This document shows, one piece after another, positions 46,392 through 60,665 of a stretch of DNA of 64,000 bases (positions within the stretch are counted from its first letter, which is position 1; the number at the start of each line of letters is the position of its first letter). The translations under genes were made by a program, and so were the position numbers. The notes under the pieces were generated by a model. That model saw only the letters and a program-made list of their open reading frames with translations. It had not been told where the DNA came from and did no database searches. The DNA is from Vigna angularis (lineage: Eukaryota > Streptophyta > Magnoliopsida > Fabales > Fabaceae), in assembly GCF_016808095.1 (NCBI RefSeq), contig NC_068973.1, forward strand, positions 28,762,077 to 28,826,076, given 5' to 3'.

Positions 46392-47640
46392 AGTATCACA
46401 AGGTATCACAGAAAAGCTAATAAAACAAAAAATTTCTCACGCCGACATTTTTAGCGTATAATGATTTATCTCAAAAGTCGTTTAATGGGAGGTTGTCTAA
46501 CACTAGAAAACTTAGGACATCTAACACTCTCATATGGTTTTCTAACACCCTCACATGATCATCTAAAACTTATCAACATATGGTACTAAGGAGTTGTTGA
46601 TAAAGGGTTTTGGTGTCGCACAAGTATTATTAAATAAAAACTAAGTTTTTTCTTTTTACTAGTGTAGTATAAAAGTCAACCTAAGTCAGCACAAGGAACA
46701 ATGTCATGTAAGTTCATTGATAGAAATTTATTTTTGTCACTTTGAAGGTTGGCGGATTAGGAAGCTTAAAACTAAATTGAAAATGGAAAATAAGAAATTG
46801 AAAGCATTAAAATCCATATTTTACAACTGAAATTAAAATGCAGTTAATAAGATTGGTTGAAAAAATATAAATGAGATTGAAAACAATGAAACTCAAACAT
46901 TTATTACAATGTAAATGGGTTAGTGTAAAATTGTAAAATAGTGCATGAAAACATTATAAAAGTAATGTAAAGAACATAAAATAAGAAATTGAAAATTGGA
47001 ATTAAACACCATAACATTCAAATTGCGAAGCACAAATGAAATGAAAATTACAAAAGAAAGAATAAGGAAGCAAAAGAACCAAATTGCATTTAGAAACTAA
47101 AAATATAAAATTTTGGAACTCCAATAGTCAGCCTAAAGCAAAGAAAATGTAAAGAACAAAACCAGTCCTAGAAATTGTGTTGTTCCATGTTCCCCCTTTT
47201 CTATGACTATTATCTCTTAGATAAATGAACACTAAAAACAAAAGATACATTCCTAAAAAAAATCTAAAATGTTGTTGACAAAGGCTACCAAAAGTTATGT
47301 TTCCTTCTTATATGGGTGTGTATGTGTGTGTACCTACAGTTTAGCATCATATATTGATCGATCAATCCAATGTGTACCCATAGTACACTACCCGCCAAGC
47401 CAAGTGTTGTTGTCAATTCCCAATGTGTAGGGGTTTGTATGACAGGTTTCGTTCGGCTGGGCTCTTGTGACCATTCGTGCAGTCATAACTCTTCGACGAA
47501 TAGTGACCATGCGGTTTTGAAAGCTACATTGCTTTGTAATGCTTGTTGTAAGTTTTGACAAAGGATGTGAAGCGATAGATATCTGTAGTTGTTGGATGTG
47601 ATTTACTTTGACGGTTTGGATCAAGTGATCGTTTGCTTCT
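46392..47640. other. AT-rich intergenic sequence
   Basis: No gene recognised; the frame at 47370-47558 has no domain. The stretch from about 47640 resembles a transcribed leader (TATAAATAG near 47647). Confidence 0.4.
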
Positions 47641-47959
47641 CATTCCTATAAATAGTTGTGGGGTTGGTCAATCATTTTCATCTTTTCCTTTTCCTAGCTC
47701 TGCTCAAACGATTGACTTTTCTGCATAGAGGTAATAATAATTTCTTAGTCTTTCAGTTTCTCACTGCCAGAAGATCTTTCTTGTCAGGAGGGTAAATGTT
47801 ATGACGAAGGTGCAACCTGGTCATTAGTATCAGAGTCATGTCTAACTGCCTAATAAGGGTAGTGTGGAGGCTAGTAGTACATGTAATAATGAAGGGGTGG
47901 TTCTCCTAAGGAGAGTGCTCAATGCGTCACAACAAATATTGATATACGTGCCTCAAGAA

Positions 47960-48640
47960 AAGGTGATGAATTGGGTTTATCCAAACGATTAGGGTATGAT
48001 TGGGTCAACCATGAGGTTCAGGACTATGTTACACAATACCTATAGGGTGAGCATTTACGCGCTTTGATGGAAGTGGTGGACGTGCTCAAAGGAGATATTG
48101 TTGACAATGTAGTGATGTTGCACGTCTATAAAGGAAACGAGCATGTCTTCCATGCCCGCGAGGGTTCCATGGACAAGTTCTTTTACAGTTATACATGTTT
48201 GTTTGTTGAGCTAGATGTTTCTCGTCCTTGGATGATTTCACTATGGTAATACTCTGTGCGCTCAATGTGGCGTCAATCCAACTACACCTGAATGGTTGGG
48301 CTGCCATGTAAGCCTTTCACGTCTTATGTCGAGCGTTGGTCTTGATGGCTATGCGTACCTTGTTCCTTCATCATTTTCACACTTGCCCTCCTACGAAAAA
48401 AACGGGTTAGCTTTCCCTAAAATGTGAGAAGTCGAAGTGGTTCCTCGATCAATATGTCTCCTCCTTTAAGAGCTTTAAGGATAGTTTTTTTCAAGATCGT
48501 GATAAAAGAGGACGATTGTCACCATTCTTTTAGGGCGATTGTCCCGAGTTTCCTTTTTATTGGATCAATCAACCAACCAGTCGCACCTCCTGGTCCCTGT
48601 CTACAATGACTTCCATCGAGGTTTCCATATTAGAGATTTT
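47960..48640 (+). pseudogene. Decayed retroelement-related coding sequence (gag-like)
   Basis: Broken frames read GYDWVNHEVQDYV...FHAREGSMDKFFYSYTCLFVELDVSRPW (47995-48235), then HLNGWAAM- and AFHVLC-like remnants, FLLYFHFHTC-like debris, and IVFFKIVIKEDDCHHSF...FPFYWINQPV-like sequence (48480-48590). This spacing (FFYxYxCLFxxLxVxxPF ... FKxxFFKVxI ... FPFYWT) is common in plant retroelement gag-like proteins that I know from legumes. It is heavily mutated. A TAGTATCAGAGTC at 47826-47838 may be a decayed tRNA-Met primer site. Confidence 0.55.
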
Positions 48641-50960
48641 GAATCAGCTATCCTTTAAACTCTCGATCCAGAAGATCCTTCGGACCGCTCCTTCTCTCAC
48701 TATGTGAGAGGACATTTATGGTAAACATGTTTCCTATTTTTCAGTTATTTTTTTTTAGGGGGTTAACCTCACTAAGTTTTCTCTTGTCATACAGACATCA
48801 TAAGTTTAATCAACCTTTAGTAAGTCCTACTACCGATAGGTTATTCAACAACTGCCACAGAACAATGCAATTGTTAAAGAGGTTGGCCACGAATGTGCTA
48901 CACTGGTCATTACCAAAGCCATTCCCTTAAAGATGGTCCATGTTGTGAGGATCAGTCATCTGAACAAGGATAAAAGGAAAAGGAGATATCAGTGTCATGG
49001 TGAGAAGTCGTCATCTACTCGCTTCTTTAAGAAGAGTCGATGCTAGAATAAAGATAATGCGGTTCCTTTGGCTAGGAACAATGTAAAACATAAATTTTGA
49101 AATTTGAAAATAATTTTAAATAAAATTCAATCTAAAATATAAATTTAAATATAATAAAAAATCAATTTTAATAAAATTATTTGTATAACATTTATATACA
49201 AATTAAATTTCATTATAATTTGGAAAGGGACAAAATTGTTTTATTTTAAAAGATAATTATAATACAATTGAGATAAAATAAAAATTCAAAAGCAAATTAA
49301 GACTAAAACAATGATATCCGGTAACATTGTCCCTCCATATTTACATGTGACAAATTTTTATTTTTAAAAGAAATTAAAATTGAAAAAATTAAATAAATAC
49401 ATAAATAATACCTCTTTTAACATTATTAATACATTACTAATAGAAAAATCAGATTGCATCAAATTTTTTAAAATAAAAACTAAATTCACACACAAAAATA
49501 ATGACTAATTTAAAATTCTTTTACAAAAGTTGAGACAAATCACATTATTTAACTTAAAATAAATTAAATACGAAAGATTCAGTGGTCATGTCACAACAAC
49601 CAAGTACGTTGGAGGAAAAGAACATATAATTAGGTACTAATACAAGAAAGAGGGAACCAGTTTAGTTGGGACTTTGGAACTCTTACTGAAAATTCTAATA
49701 TAGTTATAAACTCAATTGGGTTCATCATTTCTGTCGACAACAATAAATTATGATTTGTTTTTGGCAGAGAAATTGTTATTTTTTGTTTGTAAACATACAA
49801 TTTAGACAAACTTTCATTATTTAGGACTCACCTGATTTTAGTAAGTACTATACAGATGCTGTTTCAAAAGATCAAACATCATTTTGACAATGATTAGCAG
49901 CGTGACAATGCCAAGTGTTCTGTAAAATGTTGGCTTAAAAAAAATTTAATTATTGGATCAAATTAGAAAATTTTCATGGCTTGAGGAGTTTACTTAAGAA
50001 AGAAAATTTAATGCGTTAATTATTGATGGAATCTCTAATTAATTTCAAATTGGTTCGAACCGTTATCAGTTTCTCGTGAAACATATTCTGAAATAGTTAG
50101 TGTGTGGATTGGATTGAGGTCCTTAATTATTAATTGATATTAATGTTATTTTTAATTTAAAAACTAAGCCGAAACTAGTGTCGTCTTCCTATGGATAGTG
50201 TTAAATGTTAAATAAACCAACAAAATATAATTAAGAAGCTTCCTAAAGAATCTAGCACGTTCACACTTCCATATCCATATCCATATGCATAATAAATATA
50301 TAGAAAGTGTATTTTGTATTGAGACGAGTAGCTCATACATACGTAAATTGTTAATATCAAAATTGAGCAAGTTATGTTCTATCCATCGTTTTACGTCATT
50401 GGTGACGGAGGCGATAGCATATTTACACTTACAATTCATAAGTTTTTTAATTCGATTTATAGTGTAAATTATTATGACATTTATTTAATTTTAAATCATC
50501 ACAGTTGAATTTTTTAATAGTTATAATATTCATTTAAGAAGAAAATAAAATTAAATATATTTTTAATCATAATCTTGAATGTAAAATTAAAATTTGTTAT
50601 TGTCTTAAATTTTGATATATTTTAATTTTTAAATTTTAAAAATTAACCATTATATCCTTTTTAATTTAATTGCATTAAAATTTTAATGTATTTAAAAATG
50701 ATATTTGAGATACTTACATTATTTTTAATACGTTCCAGTTTAAATACTTGTACATAATTTAACAAGTTCAAAAAGTTAATATTATTAAATTAAAAAGATT
50801 ATATCTATTTGAAAAGTTTTGAATACTAAAATATATTAAAGTTTAAAATGATAACTAATTCCAATTTCACATTCAAATTTAATAACTAACAACTTACTTA
50901 AGCTAAAAAATATCTAAATAACTTAAAATTAACTTGATCACTAAATAAAAAGTTATCGTA
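48641..50960. other. AT-rich intergenic sequence
   Basis: 48641-49080 may be more of the decayed retroelement. The rest shows no gene; the frames at 50164-50467 lie opposite each other and have no domain. Confidence 0.4.
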
Positions 50961-51088
50961 GAATAAAGGTCAATTTTACAAATTTAATGTTTTTAAATTA
51001 TTTGATATTTTATTAAATAAACTAAAATAAAGGTCAATTTTACAAATTTAATGTTTTTAAATTATTTGATATTTTGTTAAATAAACTA
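50961..51088. repeat. 64-bp tandem duplication
   Basis: Two near-identical copies beginning AATAAAGGTCAATTTTACAA, offset by 64 bp, with one visible difference (TATTTTAT versus TATTTTGT). Confidence 0.9.
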
Positions 51089-52235
<1,147 letters not shown>

Positions 52236-52915
52236 TAATGTTGTCAAAATGGGTTGTAACTCGTGAGCCAACTCGGTTCACCACAGGTTTGAGCCGGGTT
52301 GGGTTTGAAAAAAATGTAATTTTTTTATACGGGTTAGTTTTCAACCAAGCTCACTTAGAACCCAGTTCACCGGATTGAACCTTACTCACCAACCCACCTA
52401 ATTTAATTTAATTATTTAGTATTTTGTTTTTTAATATTATTAGTTATCATTTTTTTATTATATTGTAGATTATGATAAAGAAGAAGATATTTCAAAAGAG
52501 AAAAATGTTATAGATTTATGTGTTGTAGACTCTAATATTATAAATAGACAAGTGATATAAAAATTATCAATATTAGAAACTTATTTGTTCGTTTTTTGTA
52601 CATATTTTTATATTACGTTTGGATTATATGATATTTTTGTTTTTATTTTGAATTGTCTTTGGAGTTTAACATCATTTTGACGTTTATTTAGATTTGAATT
52701 TAAAAAAATTGTAATTTTTTATTTTAAAAAAAAACTTATAATTAAATGAGGTAGTGAGCTAACCCGTTTAACCTACCAATCCGTGGTGGGTCAGAGCAGA
52801 TTTGAATTTTTTTCAGTTTCTTAACAAGTGAGCCGGATTAAGTTGACTCAGTAAATGACCAACCCGTGATAAGCTGGATCAGGTCAACCCGAGTTACTCA
52901 TTTTGACAACTCTAA
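52236..52915. mobile_element. Probable non-autonomous hAT-like element
   Basis: The left end TAATGTTGTCAAAATGGGTT and right end ACTCATTTTGACAACTCTAA are inverted copies. Inside both ends are AACTCG, AGCC(G/A) and GGGTTGG/CAACCC subterminal motifs on opposite strands, as in the element at 14611-15152. There is no transposase. No target duplication was resolved, so the superfamily is tentative. Confidence 0.55.
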
Positions 52916-55900
52916 TTACACGTGTATGCAATTCGGATAAAGATAAAAATAGATTTCATACTCGTCAGAAATAGATTTTTACTTTGAAAATAAAAATGTG
53001 ATAATTAAACTCACACTTCTCATACCTTATTGTCATTGTCTCTGGACATTTATTGTTTGAGAGAATTGGAAATGATAGAATGAGGATGGATGAAACTTGT
53101 TTGCTTGGTGATTTATGCCGATGGATTTGAGGGAGATGAGAAGAAAAAAAGACAATCTAGTACCTACTTTTTACCTAAATGTCTATCATTTTCTTTAAAA
53201 AATTTCAATATTAATAATATTAATTATGAAATTAAGATTATTGAAAAAATTAATAATAATAATAATAATCTTTATTATTAAACTAATAATAATTATTACC
53301 ATTGTTAAACCTCATGGATAATTTATAATAATAATAATACTACTAATAATAGTTATAATTTATTTTACATTAATTTAACTACAAGGGTAAAATTATAATC
53401 TAACAATTTTATCTATTAAAATATATTTTTTTTATCCATCACATCTATTATTATTCATAAACTTTCATAAATTTTACTTTCAAATTTCTTCACTTTCATC
53501 TCTCAATCCCTTAAAACAAATAATTTTGTTTTCTTCTCTTTATTACCTTAAATTCATTTACTCACTCTCTTTTTTGATGATCACATTTTATTTCCTATTT
53601 TACTATTTAAATAACATCTATTTTAAAAATCAATTATACCAACATTATTGTTTAATGACTAATTTTTTAATTTCATAGATTTTTTCAAAAATAATTATAT
53701 TTTATTATGAAAAAAACTATCTACAATAAAATTGTAAAATTTAATTATATTGGATATATGTGTTTTTATTAGTATATATATAATAAAAATGTGTATAAAA
53801 AATTATTTTTAGGAATAACTAGTGAAAACACATGTATACAAGTGTATGTGTCCATTTTTATCTTATAGTAACAAAAAATAAAAATTAACTATTTTATAAG
53901 TAATATTAAAGTAAAAATGTTATTAAATTTATAAAAAAATAAATTTTAAAGTATAATTATAGAAAAACAGTTACAAAATTTAAAGAGTAAAATAATTAAT
54001 AAAATAATTTATATTATTAAAGATAAAATTAAAATGTGTGTATTAAAAAGCAGTTACGGAACCGAACTATCATATAAATTAATTTTTTTATTAATAGTTA
54101 TAGACTATATAAACGATATATTACATTAATAATTTGATTTGTGTTTTCTGGACAGTTATCTAAAGCTCCTTTGAAAACCCTGAAGTTGTCAAACTTTTGC
54201 TTCAGAATCCGAACATGCTTCGATTTGTATTATTATTTAAGTAAAATAATAGAAGTACGTTGGTTTTTTAATTAAACAATATATTCCAGTGATGGCTGCA
54301 GACAAAGCAGTGAAAATGAATTTGAGAATGGAATGGTGATGTAAGTGTAAAATTAGAAATGGAGAAGCAAATCCACAGACCAACAACTAGACCAACCCAA
54401 CCTGTTTGATTTAAATTTTAATTCGAAACTATCCTAAGATTTATGCATCCTAACAAAACTCAATCCAAGGACAAAAACCTATATATAATTTAAGGTTTGT
54501 CCTGTACTAGCTGGACCACTCACAAAACTGAATAACTTCAATAAAAAAAACTATAATAATTGTTAAGGGAACTTTGCTATGAACGATTTCATACCATAAT
54601 ATTTTATTGTTTCATGATTTTTAGTAATGATAGTAATTAAAATTTATCAAGTTGATAGTAAATATTATTTTTATTACAGTAAAAAATTAACTGAAAAGTA
54701 GGTTCTTAACTCTTTTTTTTTCACGAGAATAAATTTTGGGAGAAGCATGAAAAAAAAATTATTGAGAGAATACTATTTTCTAAGAATAAACTACATTTTG
54801 GTGATAGAGTCGAAATCATTTGTTCATTATCTTATAAATACGTGTTTGTTTTTATTATTGTGTGTCTTGAATCTTATTCGGTCAAACTGAGAGGTTATTT
54901 ATAAAATATTTTGATGTCAAAATTAATAAAGAACCGATATTTGTAACAATTAATGTGTATTAAATGTTCTCATTTATCTCTTTATTTCAAATTTATATTT
55001 ATAGATTTTTAAAGGTTTAAATTATTAAAGGCTCATAACCTAATTGATACTAATCACATTTTGTCATAAATTAATCAGTATTAGTTAGGTGTAATTGTTT
55101 TGAAGAATGACCGTTCGATTTGTAGGTTATAATCGTTCAATTTATAGATTACAACCGTTCGATCTCAAAATAATTATTATAATAATGTTTGTGAAGTGAT
55201 TGATCGATTAAATTCTCTAATACGAAGATAACCGATGTTATACAATACACTTATGAAATGATTTTCAATCTTCAATTTTTTTGTAAACATTGCAACTTCA
55301 TTCTTTATCAATCACATGTTAAAGATGAAGTTAAACGCCAGCTATTTTAGAGATATATCTGTTGAAACATTCTTCTAAATATAATTTCATTAACTAAAAT
55401 TTGCCTAAAATTATAATTTTTGATGAACTTTAAGTAAAAGTGTTACTTTCCCGTTATATATTATGGGTCCTAGATTGGGAATGGCACACCAAAAATTTTC
55501 AGAGGTGCTGATACCTAATATAGTGCGAAAGCAATTGTACGATATTGTCACAAAAGAATGGCACACAAATGAGATGTTAGCATGACCATACATGATTGGT
55601 AAAACAGAACAACCTATTACATTACACTTTTGTTTCTTAAACATTTTATATTCCAGGTAGAAGAGAGATTCGGGATAAGCCAAAGAGAAGGACATTCCCC
55701 AGTTACGTAAATAGTTCAGGTTATTTTAGAACCAATATGATGTGAGGACAAGGACCATTACAATATTAGAGTTATTAAAAAAATCATCTAGTATTTAAGT
55801 CATTCGCTAAGTTGAATTGTTAATAGAAGTCCACATAATCACTTAATTTTCATGCTAATATATTTCTCAATCCTAGGTGACTTCAATTTATCATTTAACT

Positions 55901-57205
55901 TATGTAGATTTTGAAAGCCAACAGTATTCCTTTCTCCATAATAGACCATGCCTACACAACGAGTAATGTTTTACAAAAAGATTAATTCGCACTAATAGTT
56001 ATCATTTAACAGAGTAAATTGACTCTAACAAAAGATAACATCATATGAAACTAAAAACTTTTTTACTGTAAGAAATAAAAAAAAAAGTTCATCATCATTT
56101 TAAATCTTATCCAAAACTATAAATTCATATATACACAAACCTTTTTTCTGATGAAATTATCTTCACTGAAGAACCACAACATCACATCATTTTCAATCCA
56201 AAACTTTTAAAAAATAAATTATTAGATATTCACTTTTATATAATGTGTCAATTTTTTTTAATGAAATTTAGAATTTCTAACATTTTTCTACTTTCCAATA
56301 ATTCAATTTCGTTCTTTTTTTAGTTTGCTTTCATTTATGCAGTAATCATATTTTTAAGGGTTAAATATGTTTTTAATCTCTAAACTATCAAGCGAATTTG
56401 TTTCTAGTCTCTAAACATATTTAAGCCTATTTTTAAACACTACGTTGGCGAGAGAATTAGCTTTCAAATTTTTGGATTTATCAATATTACCTCCTTTATG
56501 TATTGTCACGTAAAAGTGAGTAAACATTTTAATTTTATCTTACTGACATAAGAATTAGGTTTCAAGAATGTAAAATAATAATAATAATAATAATAAATAA
56601 GGCATCATCACCTAACAAATTCACCCCACACAAAAGCTAAAAATTTTAGAACCTAATTGAAAAGTCTTTACTATAAAAATAATTCAAGAAAAATTAAAAT
56701 TACCAAGAACAACGGTCAACAATAAATAGATGTAAATATATAATAACAGTATACTCAAACATGAAAAAAAAAAAGACGGTTAACCATTAAAATAGAAAGT
56801 CCAAAACCTTGATAGTTAAATTTCTTCTACAATGTACTACAAATATATTTTCAAAAGGATCTTTGTGAGCAATTTTTCTACCTTCGAAAAGTTATTCATA
56901 GTCTTTAGGGTTAGACAATGTTAGTATTGATGATGTAACAAGGAGTGGTCTACTCAAAATTTGTCACATGAATTTATTTGAGAAACATGATTTTTTAAAA
57001 GTTTATTAATTGTTTAGATGTGTTTTTAGCCTTTGAAATTTGGGTAATTTTTAGCCTTTTAATTATTATTATTTTTTATTTATTTTTTATTTCTTTGATT
57101 TTGTAAAATGTTATTTTAGTCTTGGGAATTAGATAGTGTTAGTGATATTTTCTTTTTGCTATAATTATTTGAATTTTTAGTCAACATTTACCAATATCTT
57201 ATAAG
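52916..57205. other. AT-rich intergenic sequence
   Basis: Contains AAT-type microsatellites at 53245-53270 and 56568-56596. The 94-codon frame at 55411-55695 (minus) has no recognisable domain. The segment beginning near 56357 (GGGTTAAATATGTTTTTAATCTC) resembles the start of a common legume MITE-like repeat, but I could not find its other end. Confidence 0.4.
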
Positions 57206-57210
57206 ATTAT

Positions 57211-57636
57211 TATTGAGTTTTCCTATAACGGCTAGATTACTGTCTAGAGACAGTAATCGGTATTGTCCCTGTTTTCCCAAGAGCTCTATATATAGAGTTC
57301 TTCCTTTTTCATTTGTAATTTTTTGTAACATAGACAGATACATATGCTATTATAGAGAATAAATAAAGTGTGCATTTTTCTTACCTCTCACGAAGCCTCT
57401 GTGCAGATCGTGTTCCACTTTCTTTGAACATCCATGGCTCCGTCGCTGTGCAGAGCGTTGCTCCACTTCTCTCTCTAGCTTTTGGAAGAGCCTCGAGCTC
57501 TTTCTCTCTCTATCAACACGGACGAAGGGTGTACTTTGCCAGCAACGTCTCCCAATATACGCTTTATCTCACTCGCGGGCGTCCAAGCCAATTGGGCCTT
57601 TCCCCTTTCAGACATGCATTGAGCCATATTTTAATA
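57211..57636 (+). repeat. 5' LTR of the older copia element
   Basis: 426 bp. Contains CTCTATATATAGAG (57283-57296), a likely TATA region for the element transcript, and GAATAAATAAAG as a possible poly(A) signal. Confidence 0.93.
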
Positions 57637-57648
57637 TGATATCAGAGC
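57637..57648 (+). other. Primer-binding site of the older copia element
   Basis: TGATATCAGAGC, one base different from the tRNA-Met complement TGGTATCAGAGC, directly after the 5' LTR. Confidence 0.88.
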
Positions 57649-57740
57649 AGGTTTAATACCTGCTTTGCTTCCACTGCCTCTGTTTTCATTCTTGTTATCT
57701 TCTTGGATTGTTTTTTGGCCCCTTCTTGCTTCCTACCGTA

Positions 57741-58790
57741 ATGGATCACATGGATCAATCCGCTAATCCTACCAGCCCTTTCTATTTGCATCATGGGGAG
57801 AATCCTGGTGTTACTCTCATCTCTCAAGTTCTGAACGAAAACAATTACTCTTCTTGGAGCAGAAGCATGAGGAGGGCTCTGCTTTCAAAAAATAAAATCA
57901 AGTTCATTGATGAGTCAATCAAGAAACCTCAAAGAAATGAGGTTTTGTTCGACGCCTGGGAGAGATGTAATATGATGGTTCTTTCTTGGATTATAAAGAC
58001 TCTCTCTCTCCACAGATTGTAGAGAGCGTGATATATGTTGAAGAAGCAAAGGAGCTATGGGATGAATTGAAGGAAAGATTCTCCAAGGGTGACTATTTTA
58101 AAATTTCTAATTTACTCCAGGATATCCACTCGATCAAACAGGGAGAGAGAGACGTTAGTCAATTTTTCACAGACTTAAAAATTCTTTGGGAGGAATTGGA
58201 ATCCCTTAGACCCATACCCAGTTGTACATGTGATATTCCTTGCAGTTGTGAACTTTCAAAGATTTCTCTGAAGTACAGAGAAATAGAACACGTCATATGC
58301 TTCTTAAAGGGGCTGAACGACACATACAACACTGTTAGAACTCAAGTCTTTTTTATGGACCCTCTACCCAACATCAATAGAGTTTTCTCCCTTATCATGC
58401 AGCAAGAAAGACAGGAGAGACAAGATTTAGGCATTGTCAGCCAGAATCAAACTGCTGAAACCAAGATTCTGGCCAATACTGCTGACAGAAATAATAACTG
58501 GAAACCAGACCAGACCTGGAAAAACCAAGGGCGTGGAGCTGGATCACATGGTCAAGGCAGGGAAGAGGAAGGAACCCTAACTATGGAAAGCAATGTTCTT
58601 ACTGTAACAAAATGAATCATACTATGGATGAGTGTTATTCCAAGCACGGTTACCCACCTTGGTATAAGAAAACTGAGAGTAATCAAGATAGGAAGGGAGA
58701 CTGGAACTCTGTCAATGCCTGCCAAAGCAGTTCAGGCCTAGAGGGTGTCCAATCTGCTCAACAGGTAAGCACCAATGCTGCCTTCAACTC
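57741..58790 (+). pseudogene. Copia gag with zinc knuckle, frameshifted
   Basis: Starts at ATG 57741 (MDHMDQSANPTSPFYLHHGENPG), then LNENNYSSWSRSMRRAL, characteristic of copia gag. A frameshift near 57985-58000 moves the reading into the frame with EAKELWDELKERFSKGD...DLKILWEELESLRPIPSC. A second near 58565 moves it into the frame with the zinc knuckle CSYCNKMNHTMDEC (CX2CX4HX4C, intact). The upstream ATG at 57708 is in frame but lies in the leader. Confidence 0.9.
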
Positions 58791-58799
58791 TTTTACCCC

Positions 58800-60665
58800 T
58801 GAGCAAATGCAGAAACTCCTCAAAATAATAGAGAAGGTTGATGAACCCGCTCACAAGATCAACCAGTTGCAGAGAGATAACATAGAGGACAAACAAGGTA
58901 TCTCTTCTTGGATCCTTGACACCGGGGCCACAGACCATGTGACCCATGATAAAAGAAACTTTGTTACCTTTCATATAATCAAACCTATCTCTATCAGACT
59001 GCCAAATAATACCATTATTACTGCTGAACATGTAGGGACTGTCCAATTTTCTAAGATTTTTGTTATTTTTAATGTTTTATATATCCCTGATTTTTGTTTT
59101 AATCTGATTTTTGTCCAAAGTCTCATCAAGGACTTAAATTGCAGTCTAGATTTTTCTTCTGAGATTTGTTAGATAAGGGAGAATTCTACGTTGAAGATGA
59201 TTGGGTATGCTAACCTTTGCAAAGGCCTCTATTATCTACAAGGCTTTCCTAACCCGGACCAAAATTTTATTTCAAATTCTGCTTTCTCTTATGAACATGT
59301 TGATATAAATTTGTGGCACTATAGGTTAGGTCATCCTGGACACAAAACTGTTAAACAAATATGTGAAAATTCCCTTATGTGCAAATGAGTCCTGATATTG
59401 TGTGTGATGCTTGCCACTATGCTAAACAACATAAACTGCCTTTTCCTAGAAGTATTCTTTGACTACTGAATGTTTCGAAATGATTCACTGTGATATATAG
59501 GACCCTCTTTCCACTTCTTCTGTTCACGGTCATAGGTATTTTCTTACTATAGTTGATGACTATAGTAGACATACTTGGGTTTTTTAATGAATAATAAAGG
59601 TCAAACAAGGTATTTGTTGCAGAATTTTATTGTGAAAATTAAAAATCAGTTTGATAAAAGGATTAAGACTATTAGGACAACAATGGACCTGAATTTAATT
59701 GTGTTAATCTATATGATTTGTATGGCATTAATCACCAAAAGAGTTGTGTTGAAACCCCTGAACAAAATTATGTCGTTGAAAGAAAACACCAACACATACT
59801 TAATGTGACCCGTAGTCTCCTTTTTCAATCTAATATGCCCAATGCCTATTGGTCCTACGTTGTAAGTCATGTTGTTTACCCAATAAATAGGTTGCCTTCC
59901 CCCATTCTTAGTAACAAGACTCCTTATGATCTGGTCTATAATGTTCCTCCTACTTACTTGAGTCTCAAAGTTTTTGGGTGCCTATGCTTTGCCTCTACCC
60001 TTGAAAACAATAGAAGTAAGCTTGATCCAAGAGCTAGAAAAGGGATTTTCCTTGGCTACAAAGGTGGTGTCAAAGGCTACATTGTTCTTGATGTCAGCAC
60101 TAAGGAACTCTTCATAAGCATAAATGTTGTCTTTTATGAAGACATCTTTCCCTACAAAGACCGGGGAGACAATAGGGAAATTGCTGACAAAGAAGGAAAT
60201 AAAACCACCTTTCTTAATGATCTCCTAGGTAGTCATAACCCTATTGATGATGAGAGACCTACTGAAATGGGTACCAATGATCCAAGAGATATGCAACAGA
60301 CTATCGCTAACAACAATAATGGTGACAACATTGCTGATGGTGAAGAAAATCATGGCTGCAGGAGATCTAACAGGGTTAAAAGGACTCCAAGATATCTGAG
60401 TGACTATGTGCATCAGGTTAATCAATCTTTATCAATGAAAAATAATTTTAAAACCCCTTATCCCATTTCTGATCTATTGTCATGTGACTCTTTGTCAGAA
60501 AAGCACTTGAAGTATACTATGGCCATCACTGCAAATAATAAGCCTCAGTCTTATAATGAAGCCAAAGGTATGTGTGTATGGGCAGAAGCGATGCAGAGAG
60601 AAATCAGGGCCTTACAAGACAATAATACCTGGTACTTAACACAACTACCTCCAGGAAAGAAGCCC
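58800..60665 (+). pseudogene. Copia protease and integrase, broken
   Basis: Protease core SSWILDTGATDHVTHD (58903-58950). A stop at 59170-59172 and others follow. The integrase zinc-binding part LWHYRLGHPGHKTVKQI (59310-59360) and CDACHYAKQHKLPFPRS (59403-59450) lie in different frames. The catalytic core is badly decayed around 59540-59720. The C-terminal part ETPEQNYVVERKHQHILNVTRSLL, RLPSPILSNKTPYDLVY and FGCLCFASTLE...ARKGIFLGYKGG is open (59718-60190). A linker leads to [24 protein letters not shown]. Confidence 0.9.
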
